64,000 bases of DNA from Phymatolithon calcareum (GCA_977006965.1 OZ345358.1:1798001-1862000), one strand, 5' to 3'; positions 34,307 through 45,359 are shown, numbered from the stretch's first letter. The notes: generated by a model from the letters alone, not told the origin. Made by a program: numbers and translations.

Positions 34307-37133
34307 TGTGGCCAGAATGAGACAGGTACTGCCACCAAAGCTATGCGCTATGACAGAAGCATTCTTGACACCGTCTTGGGTGTCAACCATCGGAGATACT
34401 GATAAGAACTGGTTTATAGTGGACAGAGGAGTACCACAGAGGTCCCCTCTCAGTCCAAGTCTATACATCATCTTCATGGATGAGTTTGCGGAACGCATGG
34501 GAGAAGTGCCCAGAAATTAGGCCGACGTTCCTTCAATCCTCTTCGCAGACGACGTAATTCTCCTAGCGAAATCACCGTCCGCTCTGCAGGGATTACTAGA
34601 CAAAGCCACTCAATGGGCCCAAGAACGCGGGATGACATGGAACACGAAACAAGGAAAAAGCGAGATACTTGAATCGGATGAGACAGCGGGCGTGACATTC
34701 CAGCTGGCTAATAAGGCCCTCGCACATGTCGCGGAAGTCACCTACCTCGGAGTATCCCTAGGACCGGAGGGGGTTACAGATACACTGATGTTGCAACGCC
34801 TCAAGAAGGCTAGGATCGCTCTGTACGAGCTCCGTGCACTAGGGGTATTCAAGAAGGGAATTGGCATACATAAATGCATCCAAGTATACAAGGCATTAAT
34901 CCAGCCACAATGGGAGTACGCTATGCACTTAACACCGTGGACAGAAAATGTCCAGAGCGCGGTCAAGGAAGTTGAACAAACGTTTTTCAGACAAGTCTTT
35001 GGGCCACTGGCACGAGGAAAGACGGATAGACTTCGCCTATTATGTCGAATCCAAGCTGCTTCCCATCGACGGGAAATACTAGCTTTCAAGATGCTGAGAA
35101 GGACCATGGCGAAGAAAGAAAAGTTTCTGATGCAAATACCAGAGAGAAGAAATTCAGAAGAGCTTCAAGCCACAAGTAACGACATCACATCGATGGAAAC
35201 TAGAGAACCGTTTGATGAAGCAATGAAACACATAATAGCGAACCAATCTGCAGAAGAACTCCGATCAGCATTCTTGACAAAGGAAGGAGAGAGCCTTGAA
35301 TCAAAGAGAAAGAGGAAAATTTCGTACGACAAGACAAGAGAACTCCCTGCAATACTCAAATTTCCACAACTGAAACACAGGCAACTGGCGGTTCAGTACG
35401 CCTTTGGAAGATTTCCCTACCACACTGATGGCAGATAGATTCGGAAACAAAGTCAGACCGCACATGGAGACCCTGGATCAGCCTATGAACTCAAGGAAGA
35501 CGACAGAGCGGCAACTGAGAAGGCATTAGATGACCTTTTGCTCTTCAGCAAAAGCATTATCGAGAGTATGCAGTATGAAGAAGACCTGTCCTGAAAGAAG
35601 AAGCGACGCCTCGAAACTTTTTTTTTTTTTTTTGAATTTTGAATTTATTAAACGCCCTCAGAAGCACTCATAAGATTGATATCGTCGTAGCCCTAGCTGC
35701 AAAAACCCTCCTCCAGAGAAGGTGGAGGGAAAAGCTTAGAGTCCACTTGTCCTGTTCGTAGGAATCTCAGCGTCGCCGTTCTATTTTGTCTTGGTCTATT
35801 CCATGTCGTCATAAAAGACGATTGTGAGGAATAGTACTTTGTCAAGTGCCTTTTCAGTCTCACTAGTCTCCTCTTCTGTTAGTCGATATCTTTGAAGGTA
35901 CACTTCGAGCTTGTTCATGAGAGTTGGTACGATTTCACCGAATTTGTCTTCCAGAAGTGTGGTACTCAATGGGGGAAAACGTCCGAATGCCCATTTAATC
36001 GCCAATTGGCGGTGACGTGCTTTCGGTAGTCTGATGATGGCGGGAGTAGACCCGGGAATATCATAAGGAATATTCCTCTTTCTACTCGCCTCCAAGCCTT
36101 CTCCTTCGTCTTTAAAGAGCAGGTCCCTCAACGATTTTGCTGAAACTCGCTGCTTGAGATAGGCTAGTGCCGTCTCGAATAGGTCGTGATGTAACATTGA
36201 TGATATGTCACGACACACCCATTGCAATTCCTCAACGTCTCTTTCCTCTCTTGGGACTGCGAGCAAGCCCATTTTCCTTGTTCTGGCTCGTTCAAGCATT
36301 CGTAACGCTAGAACTAATCTTCTGTCTTCCGCATTATGTATGCGACAGAGAAGACGAAGTCTCGCGGTTCGATTTTTTGCGATTGGACCAAATACTTGTC
36401 CAAAAAAAGTCTTCTCCACGTCTGCAATAGCTGTTTGAACTCTTGTCGTCCATGGCGTCAGGTGCATGGCATATTCCCATCTTGGCTGTATCAAGGCCTT
36501 GTACATCTTGATTGCTTTTAAGGGGCTGAGTCCCCGGGCTGTTACACCAAGGGATCTCAGCTGATACACTGCTATCTTGGCCTGTCGGATGCGTTCAAGC
36601 ATTTTCTTGTCGGTAACTCCCTCACTGCTGAGTGATATGCCAAGGTATGGGACTTCTTTGACTTTTGTCAGCGTTTTCCCGGAAAGCTTGAATGTGGGTG
36701 ATCTTGTGCCTTCGGAGAGAAGAACTTCGCTCTTCCCGGCTTTCGTGTTCCACCTCATTTGTCTATCTCTTGCCCATTGCGAAGAAATATTTAACAGTCT
36801 CTGTAGTCCGACTGGTGATTTTGCCGTTAGGAGCACGTCGTCCGCGAAAAGAACTGCTGCCACGTCGGCAACATCCCTTGGAACTTGGCTTATTCTTTCT
36901 GCGAATTCGTCCATGAATAGATTATACAAACTTGGGCTCAGCGGGGATCCCTGAGGTACTCCCCTGTCGCCTCGAAACTGCTACGAAGAGCAATAAAAAC
37001 AACCGAACACATGCTAGGTTCTCAGATAGAATGCCAGACATAAGAGTAGAGCTGCCCTAGCGAGGGCAGCACCTGAGGAAGCCCTCCCCGTATATTCGTA
37101 TGACTGCGGGGCTTTAAAAAATTGCAATAAAAA
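34307..37133 (+). mobile_element. EEDLY LINE, longest copy, with reverse transcriptase part
   Basis: Bounded by agtctcgagtgtatg near 34292-34306 and agtatcgagtgtatg at 37134-37148 (one mismatch). It carries the reverse transcriptase motif GVPQRSPLSPSLY and the catalytic FADD at 34542-34553 (in frame IL-FADD-V-I-L), then the shared WEYAMHLTPW block and the C-terminal FGRFP region. A TAG near 34518 and a short deletion after FGRFP damage the ORF. 1349 bp of another LINE interrupt the 3' UTR. Confidence 0.85.
35619..36967 (-). mobile_element. YDDME LINE nested in the EEDLY 3' UTR
   Basis: The TSD cgcctcgaaact is at 35607-35618 and 36968-36979. The minus-strand ORF is open from the 5' junction to TIVFYDDME (stop near 35798), about 390 residues. 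It starts inside RGVPQGSPLSPSLYN, with FADD further on, so only the end of the polymerase domain is present. The 3' UTR contains the cattaacgag-type gagggcgtttaataaattc block and ends in a long A run. The intact frame implies recent insertion. Confidence 0.9.
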
Positions 37134-37148
37134 AGTATCGAGTGTATG

Positions 37149-37327
37149 GCATTAGACTCCATACTACTCTACAGCGTCACCATAATTGACAACATGGAGA
37201 ACGACGAGTCCCTGTATTAGGGACCAGGCGATATACTAGAATGAACAAGTTACGAAAAGGTGCTCCCGTACAGTCTTAGGAGTGTTAATGAGGGCTTTCA
37301 AATAAACAACTAAACAGTTGCAAAAAA
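37149..37327 (+). mobile_element. MEMH LINE tail in the same target site
   Basis: A 179-bp insert between agtatcgagtgtatg at 37134-37148 and 37328-37342. It is the 3' UTR type ending gagggctttcaaataaac and gttgcaaaaaaa. It reused the target sequence duplicated by the EEDLY insertion. Confidence 0.8.
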
Positions 37328-37394
37328 AGTATCGAGTGTATGCAGAATGAATACGGCATGTAATGAAACAAGAAGCGACGCTTCGGAAACTTTA

Positions 37395-37485
37395 AGTCAA
37401 ATTTCTTGGCACTCGAAAAGTTGCCCCAAACGTCAGCAGGTGTGTGTAACATTTAAATAAAAATCTTCTTTTCTTCTTCAGCTTT
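37395..37485 (+). repeat. H-family repeat
   Basis: Core gttgccccaaacgtcagcag with a TTCTTC tail; the family is described at 17813. Confidence 0.65.
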
Positions 37486-37799
37486 GTGGGCGCGAGTGAC
37501 GAGAAGAAGAAATCGAGGCCCAAGAAGAGGAAGGAGGCTGATCTGTTAATATCCCCGTCGAAAAATATAACTGAGTACCAGGGGTCCTTTTTTAAGGTGC
37601 CTGATGCTGATAATCTTCCGATCCCCACATTGGACAACATTGACAGTTGGTGCCTACTCTGTAATCACAGACGTGATTGAGCTCATTGCGTCACAGGGCA
37701 TTCTATCCTCATCGAAGAGGAGTCCTGGAATTGCATATTCGTGTAAGGGAGTCACGAGAGCGCGTGTTCGAAAATAAGCGCGATTCAAGCAAGCTAAGA
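37486..37799 (+). mobile_element. SRIY-type LINE scrap
   Basis: VIELIASQGILSSSKRSPGIAYSCKGVTRA (37668-37770) matches the SRIY C-terminal region. The preceding 64-residue frame (KKRKEADLLISPSKN) is basic and could be its upstream part. Confidence 0.5.
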
Positions 37800-38587
37800 A
37801 AACTTTGCGAAAAGCGGTCATGCTTCTCTAAGATGAGACCATGAGAAGTTTTGAAGTAAAATCGAAAAATTCCCCTTCGTTTGAGTAAAACGTTTGTAAT
37901 AGGGTCTGCAGATGTATAATACCTGCATACCTTCTCGAGCGCAAGCCTTCCGGAAAAACGTTCTATGGTCGTCCTCAACGCTTATAGCAGGTCATAAGGC
38001 ATCATGTGAGTTTCGAAATTCAGAATGACTGCGTTTTTTCCGTTCTAAAGCACTTTTGCGCGCGCACCTGGTCATCCGTCGAGCTCAGTCTCCCGGATCT
38101 ATCTGGACAGTTAAATTTTGTCAATCACAGAACGATGCTGTGTCGTAGCAAACTGTCTCTGAAGATTGCTTTTACTATAAGAGCACTTGTAACAAGTTTG
38201 ATCCCGAAGGGTCAAAAGTACCAGAACAACAAAGTCAAAATATTGACAATTTATTTCGCAATTACTTCGCTCCACGCCCTTAAACCGATTTGTTGATCTT
38301 TGGCAGTACAGCTTCCCCGAACGTTAGTCGGCCAAGGGGAAGACCATAGTACGACGATGGCGTGAAAAATAAGAATGTTAGACACGTTATAGTCTGTTTG
38401 GACAATAGTGAGAAAACGAACACCAGGAAATGCTATCTCAAGCTGCTCGAATCGGCGTCGAGGATCGATTGGCTTGTCAACGACGGTGTCTGTCCCACTG
38501 GCGTGATTCGACCAGCAGCTCATCTTCAGAAAGAAGGCACAGGAAAATGCATCAATTGATGTCGCTACGCAGGTAATCAATCCAGAA

Positions 38588-38625
38588 GGAAGCGCTGTCA
38601 ATCTCAATCATTGACAGCGCTTTCC
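38588..38625. repeat. Hairpin conserved from the protease upstream region
   Basis: The stem ggaagcgctgtcaat pairs with attgacagcgctttcc, corresponding to 30588-30625. Confidence 0.65.
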
Positions 38626-39219
38626 TTCAGATTGAATAAATGTGAAATGGTATAGATTGAAGGGATTCTTAGAGAGGAGCCAGTTTTAGGAATCGTAAGC
38701 CCGCACTGAATTTTACCGCCACAACACGAAAGTGGAAGTGCTTGCGCCAGTCGAGGGGTACAGATGATCTGAACCCCTCGACTTGTTCTCGACAATACAT
38801 TGGGTACTTGACAGCGACCTGCTGCCGCATCAGCACGCTGCATCACTCCGTACTATTAAAATCCGAAATCTTCGTCATGTCTATCGTCCTCCATAGCCGT
38901 GGCGCCGTCGTCTGCCGTCATCCACGGGAGAATGACCTTTTTGCAGATGATTACTTGCTGCTTCGGAGAACTTGAGACAAAAAGCTGGTGTTACCTTTTC
39001 GCAACTTCATCAAAAGTCCATGTAATCATCTGCAATGCTCATCAGTGGTCCGCTCCACTCACGACCGCCTCGCTTCTTTGCTTCCGCCGCGCCCTCCGCG
39101 TACGTAGACCATCAGCGTCACTTGATCTCACTTCCTCCAATCGCACGGGCTCTGCGCTCCAATGCGACGAAACTTTTTGTTCTGACACCCTCGTACCGGC
39201 GATATCCCGCCGATGACGG

Positions 39220-39712
39220 GCAGTACCGAGCGAGCCGTACGAGGGCTGGTGACCCACAAACACGAGAGCCACCGCCGACGACAGGAATGGATTGAAAAGG
39301 AAGAAGAAAAAGAGAGAAAAATTACCGTGGACACTAAGGAGAAAGTAAGCCCTGTACTCCAAATTCGATCCAGGAAACACCGACTCCTAGCAGTTAAGTG
39401 GTTCTTTGGCCGCTTCCCACCACGAAGAGCAGAGTCGTACGTTGAACATTTCAACGAGGTCGCAGAAGAGAATCTGAAAACTCTACAACGAAATTTGACA
39501 AGTCCAAGAGCAGAAGAATCTTGGGAAAAAGGGACGAAAACGGCGATTGACAAACTTTTAGCATTGGAAATCCATATGTTAGAAGAAATGATAGTGTAAT
39601 GTGATCTGATTGGGTAATGAGATGGCAGTATGAACGGGAAGCTGCTCTGGTGTTGGTGAATACCGGCGTTGAGGGCTTCTAAAATAAAAACCTACAATTT
39701 CCCCCCCCCCCG
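39220..39712 (+). mobile_element. EEMIV LINE with oligo(C) tail
   Basis: The TSD gccgatgacgg is at 39209-39219 and 39713-39723. The ORF segment (STERAVRGLVTHKHESHRRR to HMLEEMIV, stop at 39597-39599) is intact. The element ends aaaataaaaacctacaattt and then eleven C, not an A run. Near-identical coding sequence is present at 49820-50944. Confidence 0.88.
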
Positions 39713-39721
39713 GCCGATGAC

Positions 39722-39852
39722 GGCAATGGCACGTCCTCGCTCTGGTCCTGGGTAGCTTCGCACCAACGGTTACGTTGGGTACACAACTTGTCAACGAAAA
39801 GTGGCCATTAGTGCGAAGCTGCACTGGATCAGAGTGAGGACGTGCCATCGCC
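39722..39852. repeat. MITE-like element with about 45-bp inverted ends
   Basis: The outer ends ggcaatggcacgtcctcgct and, inverted, ggcgatggcacgtcctcact run imperfectly for about 45 bp around a 41-bp centre. It is absent from the intact protease gene at the equivalent position. No coding capacity. Confidence 0.6.
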
Positions 39853-39975
39853 ACAAGCCATGGAACGCCCAGCGCTGAATTACGGTGGGTTCATCGGAAT
39901 GAGTTTCCCCTAAATTGGAGCACGCCGCGCTAGCACGGGTCTGGGCTAACGAATCTAGGCAACAGCATATGTTCC

Positions 39976-40790
39976 CCAGATTCCTTAGGCAAGATCCGTC
40001 CAAGCGCGGCATCGACCAAGTTAGGGGAAACTTACATCCACGAGCTTGTGCCGTGGGATTTGCGGCGCAGGTGCTCCCAAGGTCACTGTTTGTGCGTAGA
40101 TACCCGAGAACATCGTGAGGACGTCGCATCACCGTCATGGCCGGGATGCCGCGGCCGCGAGGGCAACAGAACAAAAGATTCATCGCATAGGAGCACAGTG
40201 CCGGTGTGGTCCGCGGATGTTAGAGAACGTGACGCTGATGCCCTCCGGATGTGAGTATGTCCTAAGCGAAGGGCGACGGGGATTGGAGCTTTTTGCGGTG
40301 GGGCGCTTCCAAAGCAGAGAAGCGAGCTGGCACTGAGCAGGGTGGCGCGACGAATGAGTTTTGCAGATGTTTATATGAAGCTTGGCAACTTACGACTGGG
40401 GTGCTTGACCGAGGATTGTTGGGAGACGGCGATTAAATAGTGCTGCGGAGGAAGTCTAACCAGAAGGTTCCGAGATTTTTGGAATTTGGAGGGACAGGGC
40501 GTAATGCAGCACCCTGTCTAATGTCAGGTCGATCGCGGATCGAGGGGTGCAAATAATCTGCAAGCTAGGCTCTTGCACTGTCGCGTCGCATTCGCAGGCT
40601 TCAACTGCAGATTCATGATTTTCGAAACTGGCTCCGAGCTAAAATTGCACTCCATCATTTCCGTTACGAATTTAATAGTTTCCAACAGCAAATTACGTCA
40701 ATGATGGAGATGCACAGAGCTTTCCTTCAGATGGAGTTAATTCACAGCCGCATATATGGAGGGCATCATCTGGCGCTCGCTCTATGAATT
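39976..40790 (-). pseudogene. Second damaged duplicate, opposed to the first (copy U3)
   Basis: The minus strand encodes FPLTWSMPRLDGSCLRNLGNICC, matching the protease Cys box with the catalytic Cys region altered (NLGNICC against NLGNTCF). Upstream homology follows at 40060-40790 in the same direction as the intact gene. Copies U2 and U3 meet near 39975 with coding sides facing each other, forming an imperfect palindrome. Confidence 0.6.
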
Positions 40791-40977
40791 TGAGGAGCCT
40801 GGTTGACTCAGTGGAGCAAGTATTTTGAAATATGTAAGGATTTATTTAAAACTAGGAGCAACAGGGCTACCTTTTCGATTAGATCGCCGTTGAGAATGTT
40901 GGGAATGTGGTCCATGAGCTTACAGGCGCTTGGTCGGAACGAAACGACCATCAACGGGATAAGCGCATAAATATCTT

Positions 40978-41170
40978 ATTTTTTTGCAACTGTTTAGTTG
41001 TTTATTTGAAAGCCCTCATTAACACTCCTAAGACTGTACGGGAGCAGCTTTTCGTAACTTGTTCATTCTAGTATATCGCCTGGTCCCTAATACAGGGACT
41101 CGTCGTTCTCCATATTGTCAATTATGGTGGCGCTGTAGAGTTGTATGGAGTCTAATCCCTTTTCTGTTCT
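40978..41170 (-). mobile_element. MEMH LINE tail
   Basis: The reverse complement of the 37149-37327 type, including caaactgtttagttg and the ccctaatacaggg inverted block. No coding part. Confidence 0.7.
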
Positions 41171-41699
41171 TAACATAAAAATATCTTATGGAAGAACTAT
41201 AAGGCAGCAAGGAAGTTTAAAAAACAATAAAATTTCAAGGAACGCAGAAGAACGTTTATCAAAGAGTCGAAGCAGGGACGAAGATGAATGTCCTACGCCT
41301 CGAAGAGCGAAGGAATACAATGAACCACGTGTAATGTACGGTTTGACGTCAGCACCGTTCGGCCACACGACCATCCGTTTCAAGAGTGTCCTGGATATTG
41401 TCATACCCTGCTCGTAGCCCGCAGTAACCGCCATGAGAGCCAGTCCAGCGGCGAACAGCACTTACCCAAATCAAATATATCGAAAGATCCCGATCTCAGG
41501 ATCATAGCACCTTCCAACTCGCGAGCTCACGCATCTCAACAGCAAGAAACCAAGATGCATCTGTGCAACACCTGCCTCCGTCTGATCGACCGCATCGAGA
41601 AATTGTTTCTTTGTTCTCCCTCTCTCCCTGTCGCAAATTCGAGCTCTGGAATAATCAATGTCGAGAAGACAGGAAACAGCAGGTCTCAAGTGGCTCCGT
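41171..41699. other. No gene recognised
   Basis: A 90-aa frame on each strand overlaps; neither has a domain. Confidence 0.35.
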
Positions 41700-42125
41700 C
41701 TCGCACACTGCCGCCTGTTTGACAATATAGAGAATGACAAGTCCCTGTTTTAGGGACCAGGCGATATACCAGAATGAACAAGTTACGAAAAGTTGCTCCC
41801 GTACAGTCTTAGGAGTTTTTTTTTGAATTTTGAATTTATTAAACGCCCTCAGAAACACTCATAAGACTGTAAGGGAGATGCGTTTCAGATACTACTACCT
41901 TGGTAGCTCCGTTACTCTGTTAAAGCCCGCAAAACCCGGGCTCGATGCTATCGTCGTAGCCCTAGCTGCAAAAACCCTCCTCCAGAGAAGGTGGAGGGAA
42001 AAGCTTAGAGTCCACTTGTCCTGTTCGTAGGAATCTCAGCGTCGCCGTTCTATTTTGTCTTGGTCTATCAGTTTTAGGAGTGTTAATGCGGGCTTTCAAA
42101 TAAACAACTAAACAGTTCCAAGAAA
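41700..42125 (+). mobile_element. MEMH LINE tail interrupted by a YDDME tail
   Basis: The element reads in two parts, 41725-41815 and 42081-42118. The insert 41816-42069 is the YDDME 3' UTR on the minus strand, between agtcttaggag (41805-41815) and agttttaggag (42070-42080). Confidence 0.8.
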
Positions 42126-42509
42126 ACTCTGCCTCCTGTTTCTCATAACAAGACAGTAAATTCGGAGATTGGATGAGCGCCGCTTCATACTCCAGCGCCG
42201 ATGACCAGATTCGGAATGGTATAAATGGCACAGCACCCGAGCACAACATTGTTTCAGAAGGCAGTCGGAAGGAATATCAACAAGTTTTGGTAGGCTCAGT
42301 GCTCCTTCGGGAGCGCACGGAGTGAAGTGGCCGGTGCAGGCGTCGCGCTATGCCCGGTCCCCGTTTGGGAAACCAGCGGTCATAACGGATCACTAAGACT
42401 AACCGGTGCGTGACGACATTCTTGAACAGCACGTGGACCTTCCGTGATGTTCTACAATGTTGAGCGCACCAAAGGATATAAACTCTTCCTTAGTTCTGAA
42501 CTTTTTTTT

Positions 42510-42590
42510 TCCTTTCAAGTTTATTTAAAAGCCCCACAGACTTCCGAAGATATGGGCAAGGCTTCCTCTGATGCTACCTACCTTTGTGCA
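42510..42590 (-). mobile_element. LINE 3' tail inside the inverted repeat
   Basis: The minus strand reads gtctgtggggcttttaaata then an A-rich end; it is related to the EEGLL tail and repeated at 63645-63725. Confidence 0.65.
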
Positions 42591-43179
42591 GCTCACGAAA
42601 CGTGCACCAGAATGGCGGACGGGAAAACTCAGGACTCAAAGTAGTCCTATCTCAGTCCTCTACGGGATTATAGTTCTGAACTGTTCATTGCCGTTTTGCG
42701 ACACTCACATCTCCTTTTGTTCTTGTAGATTAGTTCAGGGTGCGCTGGGTGAGGCCTGGAAGCATTATAGGATGCAATTTTCTCGAGGGCCCCACCCGAT
42801 GACCTTGGCACTAGGAAAGTTTCCCCAAGCGTCAACAGCTGCGTTTGTAACATTTAAATAAAAATCTATATTTCCTCTTCCTTTCCTGTCCAAAGTAGCG
42901 AGGGCAGAGGCCCTCCCCATCCAATGCAGAACGAACTCCCACCCTTCCTTCGTCTCACGAAAGCGGAGTACAGGCTCCTGTGCACCCACTGGCTATTCCA
43001 TCGCTTCCCATGCCCCCATCAAGAGAACATGAGATCAGAAGACCGCGCACTCGACGAAGCGCTAAGCGGTGTGTCTATTCTCATGTCTAAACAGTCCCTC
43101 TCCGAGCAAGAAGAAGCAAGACTGCAAAGCGCCGTCGACGCAATCCAGGAGATCTGCCCCAAGAACACGTAGTAGAAAT

Positions 43180-44248
43180 CTTTCAAGATGCTGAGAAGGA
43201 CAATGGCGAAGAAAGAAAAGTTTCTGATGCAACCACCAGAGAGAAGAAATTCAGAAGAGCTTCAAGCCACAAGTAAGGACATCACATCGATGGAAACTAG
43301 AGAACCGTTTGATGAAGCGTTGAAGCACATATTAGCGAACCAATCTGCAGAAGAACTCCGATCAGCATTCCTGACAAAGGAAGGAGAGAGCCTTGAATCG
43401 AAGAGAAAGAGGAAAACTCCGTACGACAAGACAAGAGAACTCCCTGCAATACTCAAATTTCCACAACTGAAACACAGGCAACTGGCGGTTCAGTACGCCT
43501 TTGGAAGATTTCCCCAAGTGTCTACCACACTGATGGCAGATAGATTCGGAAACAAAGTCAGACAGCACATGGAGACCCTGGATCGCAACTTGTCAGTCTA
43601 TGAACTCAAGGAAGACGACAGAGCGGCAACTGAGAAGGCATTAGATGACCTTTTGCTCTTCAGCAAAAGCATCATCGAGAGTATGCAGCATGAAGAAGAC
43701 CTGTACTGAAAGAAGAAGCGACGCCTCGAAACTTTTTTTTTTTGAATTTTGAATTTATTAAACGCCCTCAGAAACACTCATAAGACTGTAAGGGAGATGC
43801 GTTTCAGATGCTACTACCTTGGTAGCTCCGTTAAAGCCCGCAAAAGCTCGTTGCTATCGTCGTAGCCCTAGCTGCAAAAACCCTCCTCCAGAGAAGGTGG
43901 AGGGAAAAGCTTAGAGTCCACTTGTCCTGTTCGTAGGAATCTCAGCGTCGCCGTTCTATTTTGTCTTGGTCTATTCCATGTCGTCATAAAAGACGATTGT
44001 GAGGAATAGTACTTTTTTTCAGTCGAAAAAACAGAGTGTCAGAAGGAATCACCCCTCTTCTTCTCGTGTCACGCCTCGAAACTGTTACGAAGAGCAATCA
44101 AAACAACCGAACACATGCTAGGGTCCCAGATAGAATGCCAGACATAAGAGTAGAGCCGCCCTAGCGAGGGCAGCACCTGAGGAAGCCCTGCCCGTATATT
44201 CGTATGACTGCGGGGCTTTAAAAAAAATTGCAATAAAAAAAAAAAAAA
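43180..44248 (+). mobile_element. EEDLY LINE in the left arm, itself interrupted
   Basis: The TSD acgtagtagaaat is at 43167-43179 and 44249-44261. The right arm at 63050-63062 shows the empty site. The ORF 43188-43709 is intact to MQHEEDLY. The 3' UTR is interrupted at 43734-44070 by a YDDME tail. Confidence 0.92.
43734..44070 (-). mobile_element. YDDME LINE tail at the same site as the one at 35619
   Basis: Flanked by cgcctcgaaact at 43722-43733 and 44072-44083, the same EEDLY position as the 1349-bp insertion at 35619. This insert is 337 bp and its outer 55 bp are unrelated to the other copy, so the two are separate events. Confidence 0.85.
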
Positions 44249-44519
44249 ACGTAGTAGAAATGTAGGCGACGCGATTTTGCGCTATGATAAGCCTCGCAGG
44301 TCCAAAATAGACAACGAGAGCTTCAAGTAAACTCACATCTATCCATCCTGTCCAAAGATAAACAAAGCGTACAAAAACATTTTTCAACGACATAATAAGT
44401 ACTCGTTCAGTCGGCTGCACTTATGGAAGGTGACTCTACATACATGTACTGCCACCTTTTGAAATCCATTCTCACCTCATGCCAAGGACACTCTGAATGT
44501 GATGTAATTCTTTGCACGG

Positions 44520-44830
44520 TTGCGATGCCTACGGTTGATATTCAATAGAGCACCTCTTTGGAGAAAATCAGTACTTGGTGCATACTTTGGTGTCACAGCC
44601 GTGATTGAGCTGGTCGCGCTCCAACGCATTCTATCTTCATCCAAGATTAGTCCTGAAATTGAATATGAATGTAAGCGACTCACTGGAGCACTTGTTGGGA
44701 GAGAAAGACGAATCAAGGATATACTGAATAGTCAAACTACGTGAGCTTAGAAAATCGTGCGAAAGCGGCCCTGTTACCAGGCATTGGGAGCAGTATATTG
44801 AATTGGCAGTATATTTTAGCATGGCTCTAT
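44520..44830 (+). mobile_element. SRIY LINE 3' fragment
   Basis: RCLRLIFNRAPLWRKSVLGAYFG to the RERRIKDIL region matches 19462-19680 inverted. The 3' part has gcgaaagcggccctgttacc. It starts abruptly at the end of the inverted-repeat arm. Confidence 0.8.
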
Positions 44831-45110
44831 TGCAGTAATATTGCGTGGCCTGTCTGTATTGGTTTACGTATTGGTGGCTACAGAACGTCTGTATTGGTTA
44901 CGTATTGGTGGCTACAGAACAGATTCTTGGAACTATGAAGTACGTATTTTGAGAACGGCCGCGCCAGTGGCTCTGAAAGTAATGCAGTCCATTTACGTGT
45001 GCCATTTAGCTTATTTCCAATTTACAATTCTGTATATACTGATCAAGACTGTGAGCATTTCACCTTACGGTTGCAAACCTCTTTGTTCCTGCTACCATCA
45101 TTTCTCGACC

Positions 45111-45359
45111 ATGTCGCGAAAACCGAAGCCCGAGTTCGTTGTCAAAGCGCTCATGACAAAACGCGATGATGCGTTCAAGATTCTGCCTTCTCGCGGGGAA
45201 CGTGAATGTACTCCTACCAACGTTCGGTGCTTGGTCTATGCTTGTCCGCGTAATGAGAACTGCAAGAACACCCCATCAGTTGTTACTTTCAAGAAGGGAT
45301 CTGGGTGGAGGAAATGCTCGGAGTGCAAGAGTAACAGAACAGGTGGAGGAAGATGCTGA
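45111..45359 (+). CDS. Small Cys-rich basic hypothetical protein
   Basis: 82 aa from an ATG preceded at about 80 bp by a TATA-like tatatact. The second half has seven cysteines (CTPTNVRC, ACPRNENC, KCSEC and a C-terminal Cys) spaced like a zinc-binding fold, in a Lys/Arg-rich background. Transposase zinc domains (FLYWCH or BED types) look superficially similar, but no exact motif fits. The frame is open further upstream to 44841. Function unknown. Confidence 0.4.
   Translation: MSRKPKPEFVVKALMTKRDDAFKILPSRGERECTPTNVRCLVYACPRNENCKNTPSVVTFKKGSGWRKCSECKSNRTGGGRC

Larger units (their letters stand above)
34000..37390 (+). mobile_element. Old EEDLY LINE fragment hosting younger insertions
   Basis: 34000-34306 encodes a frame-damaged C-terminal part (VPYDKKREFRAIL, then VRQHMETLECNLSFYELKEEDRA). 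The element resumes at 37343-37390 with the 3' UTR segment aagaagcgacgcttcggaaac. Everything between is later insertion. Divergence from the other EEDLY copies shows it is older. Confidence 0.7.
37800..39975 (+). pseudogene. Damaged duplicate of the protease 5' region (copy U2)
   Basis: In reverse relative to the intact gene, blocks of its upstream DNA occur at 37800-38830. Its N-terminal coding start follows on the plus strand: PPRFFASAAPSAYVDHQRH (39060-39120) against PPPCFSTSAASSMHVDHQHH in the gene. After a LINE (39220-39712) and a MITE-like insert (39722-39852), homology returns at 39853-39975, covering the ALARVWANES region, which is a shifted frame of the gene's ArgSerHisGly-GlyLeu stretch. 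No catalytic domain follows. Confidence 0.6.
42225..44519. repeat. Left arm of a long inverted repeat
   Basis: 42225-43179 plus 44262-44519 match, inverted and almost base for base, 63050-64000 and 61160-61390. The right arm reaches the window edge, so the repeat may be longer. The arm contains the PKNT LINE end (ORF 42924-43172, with CTHWLFHRFPCPH like the FGRFP region of the other LINEs), an H-family copy at 42805-42890 and a LINE tail at 42510-42590. The left arm is split by an EEDLY LINE. Confidence 0.8.

Noticed and set aside
43734-44070. Shared EEDLY+YDDME structure as one composite element copied twice
   Set aside because: The two YDDME inserts differ in length and 5' content, so separate insertions fit better, although loss in one copy cannot be fully excluded.
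45111-45359. The small Cys-rich ORF as the N-terminus of the neighbouring MULE
   Set aside because: It lies outside the terminal inverted repeat and target duplication of the element, on the other side of a LINE tail.
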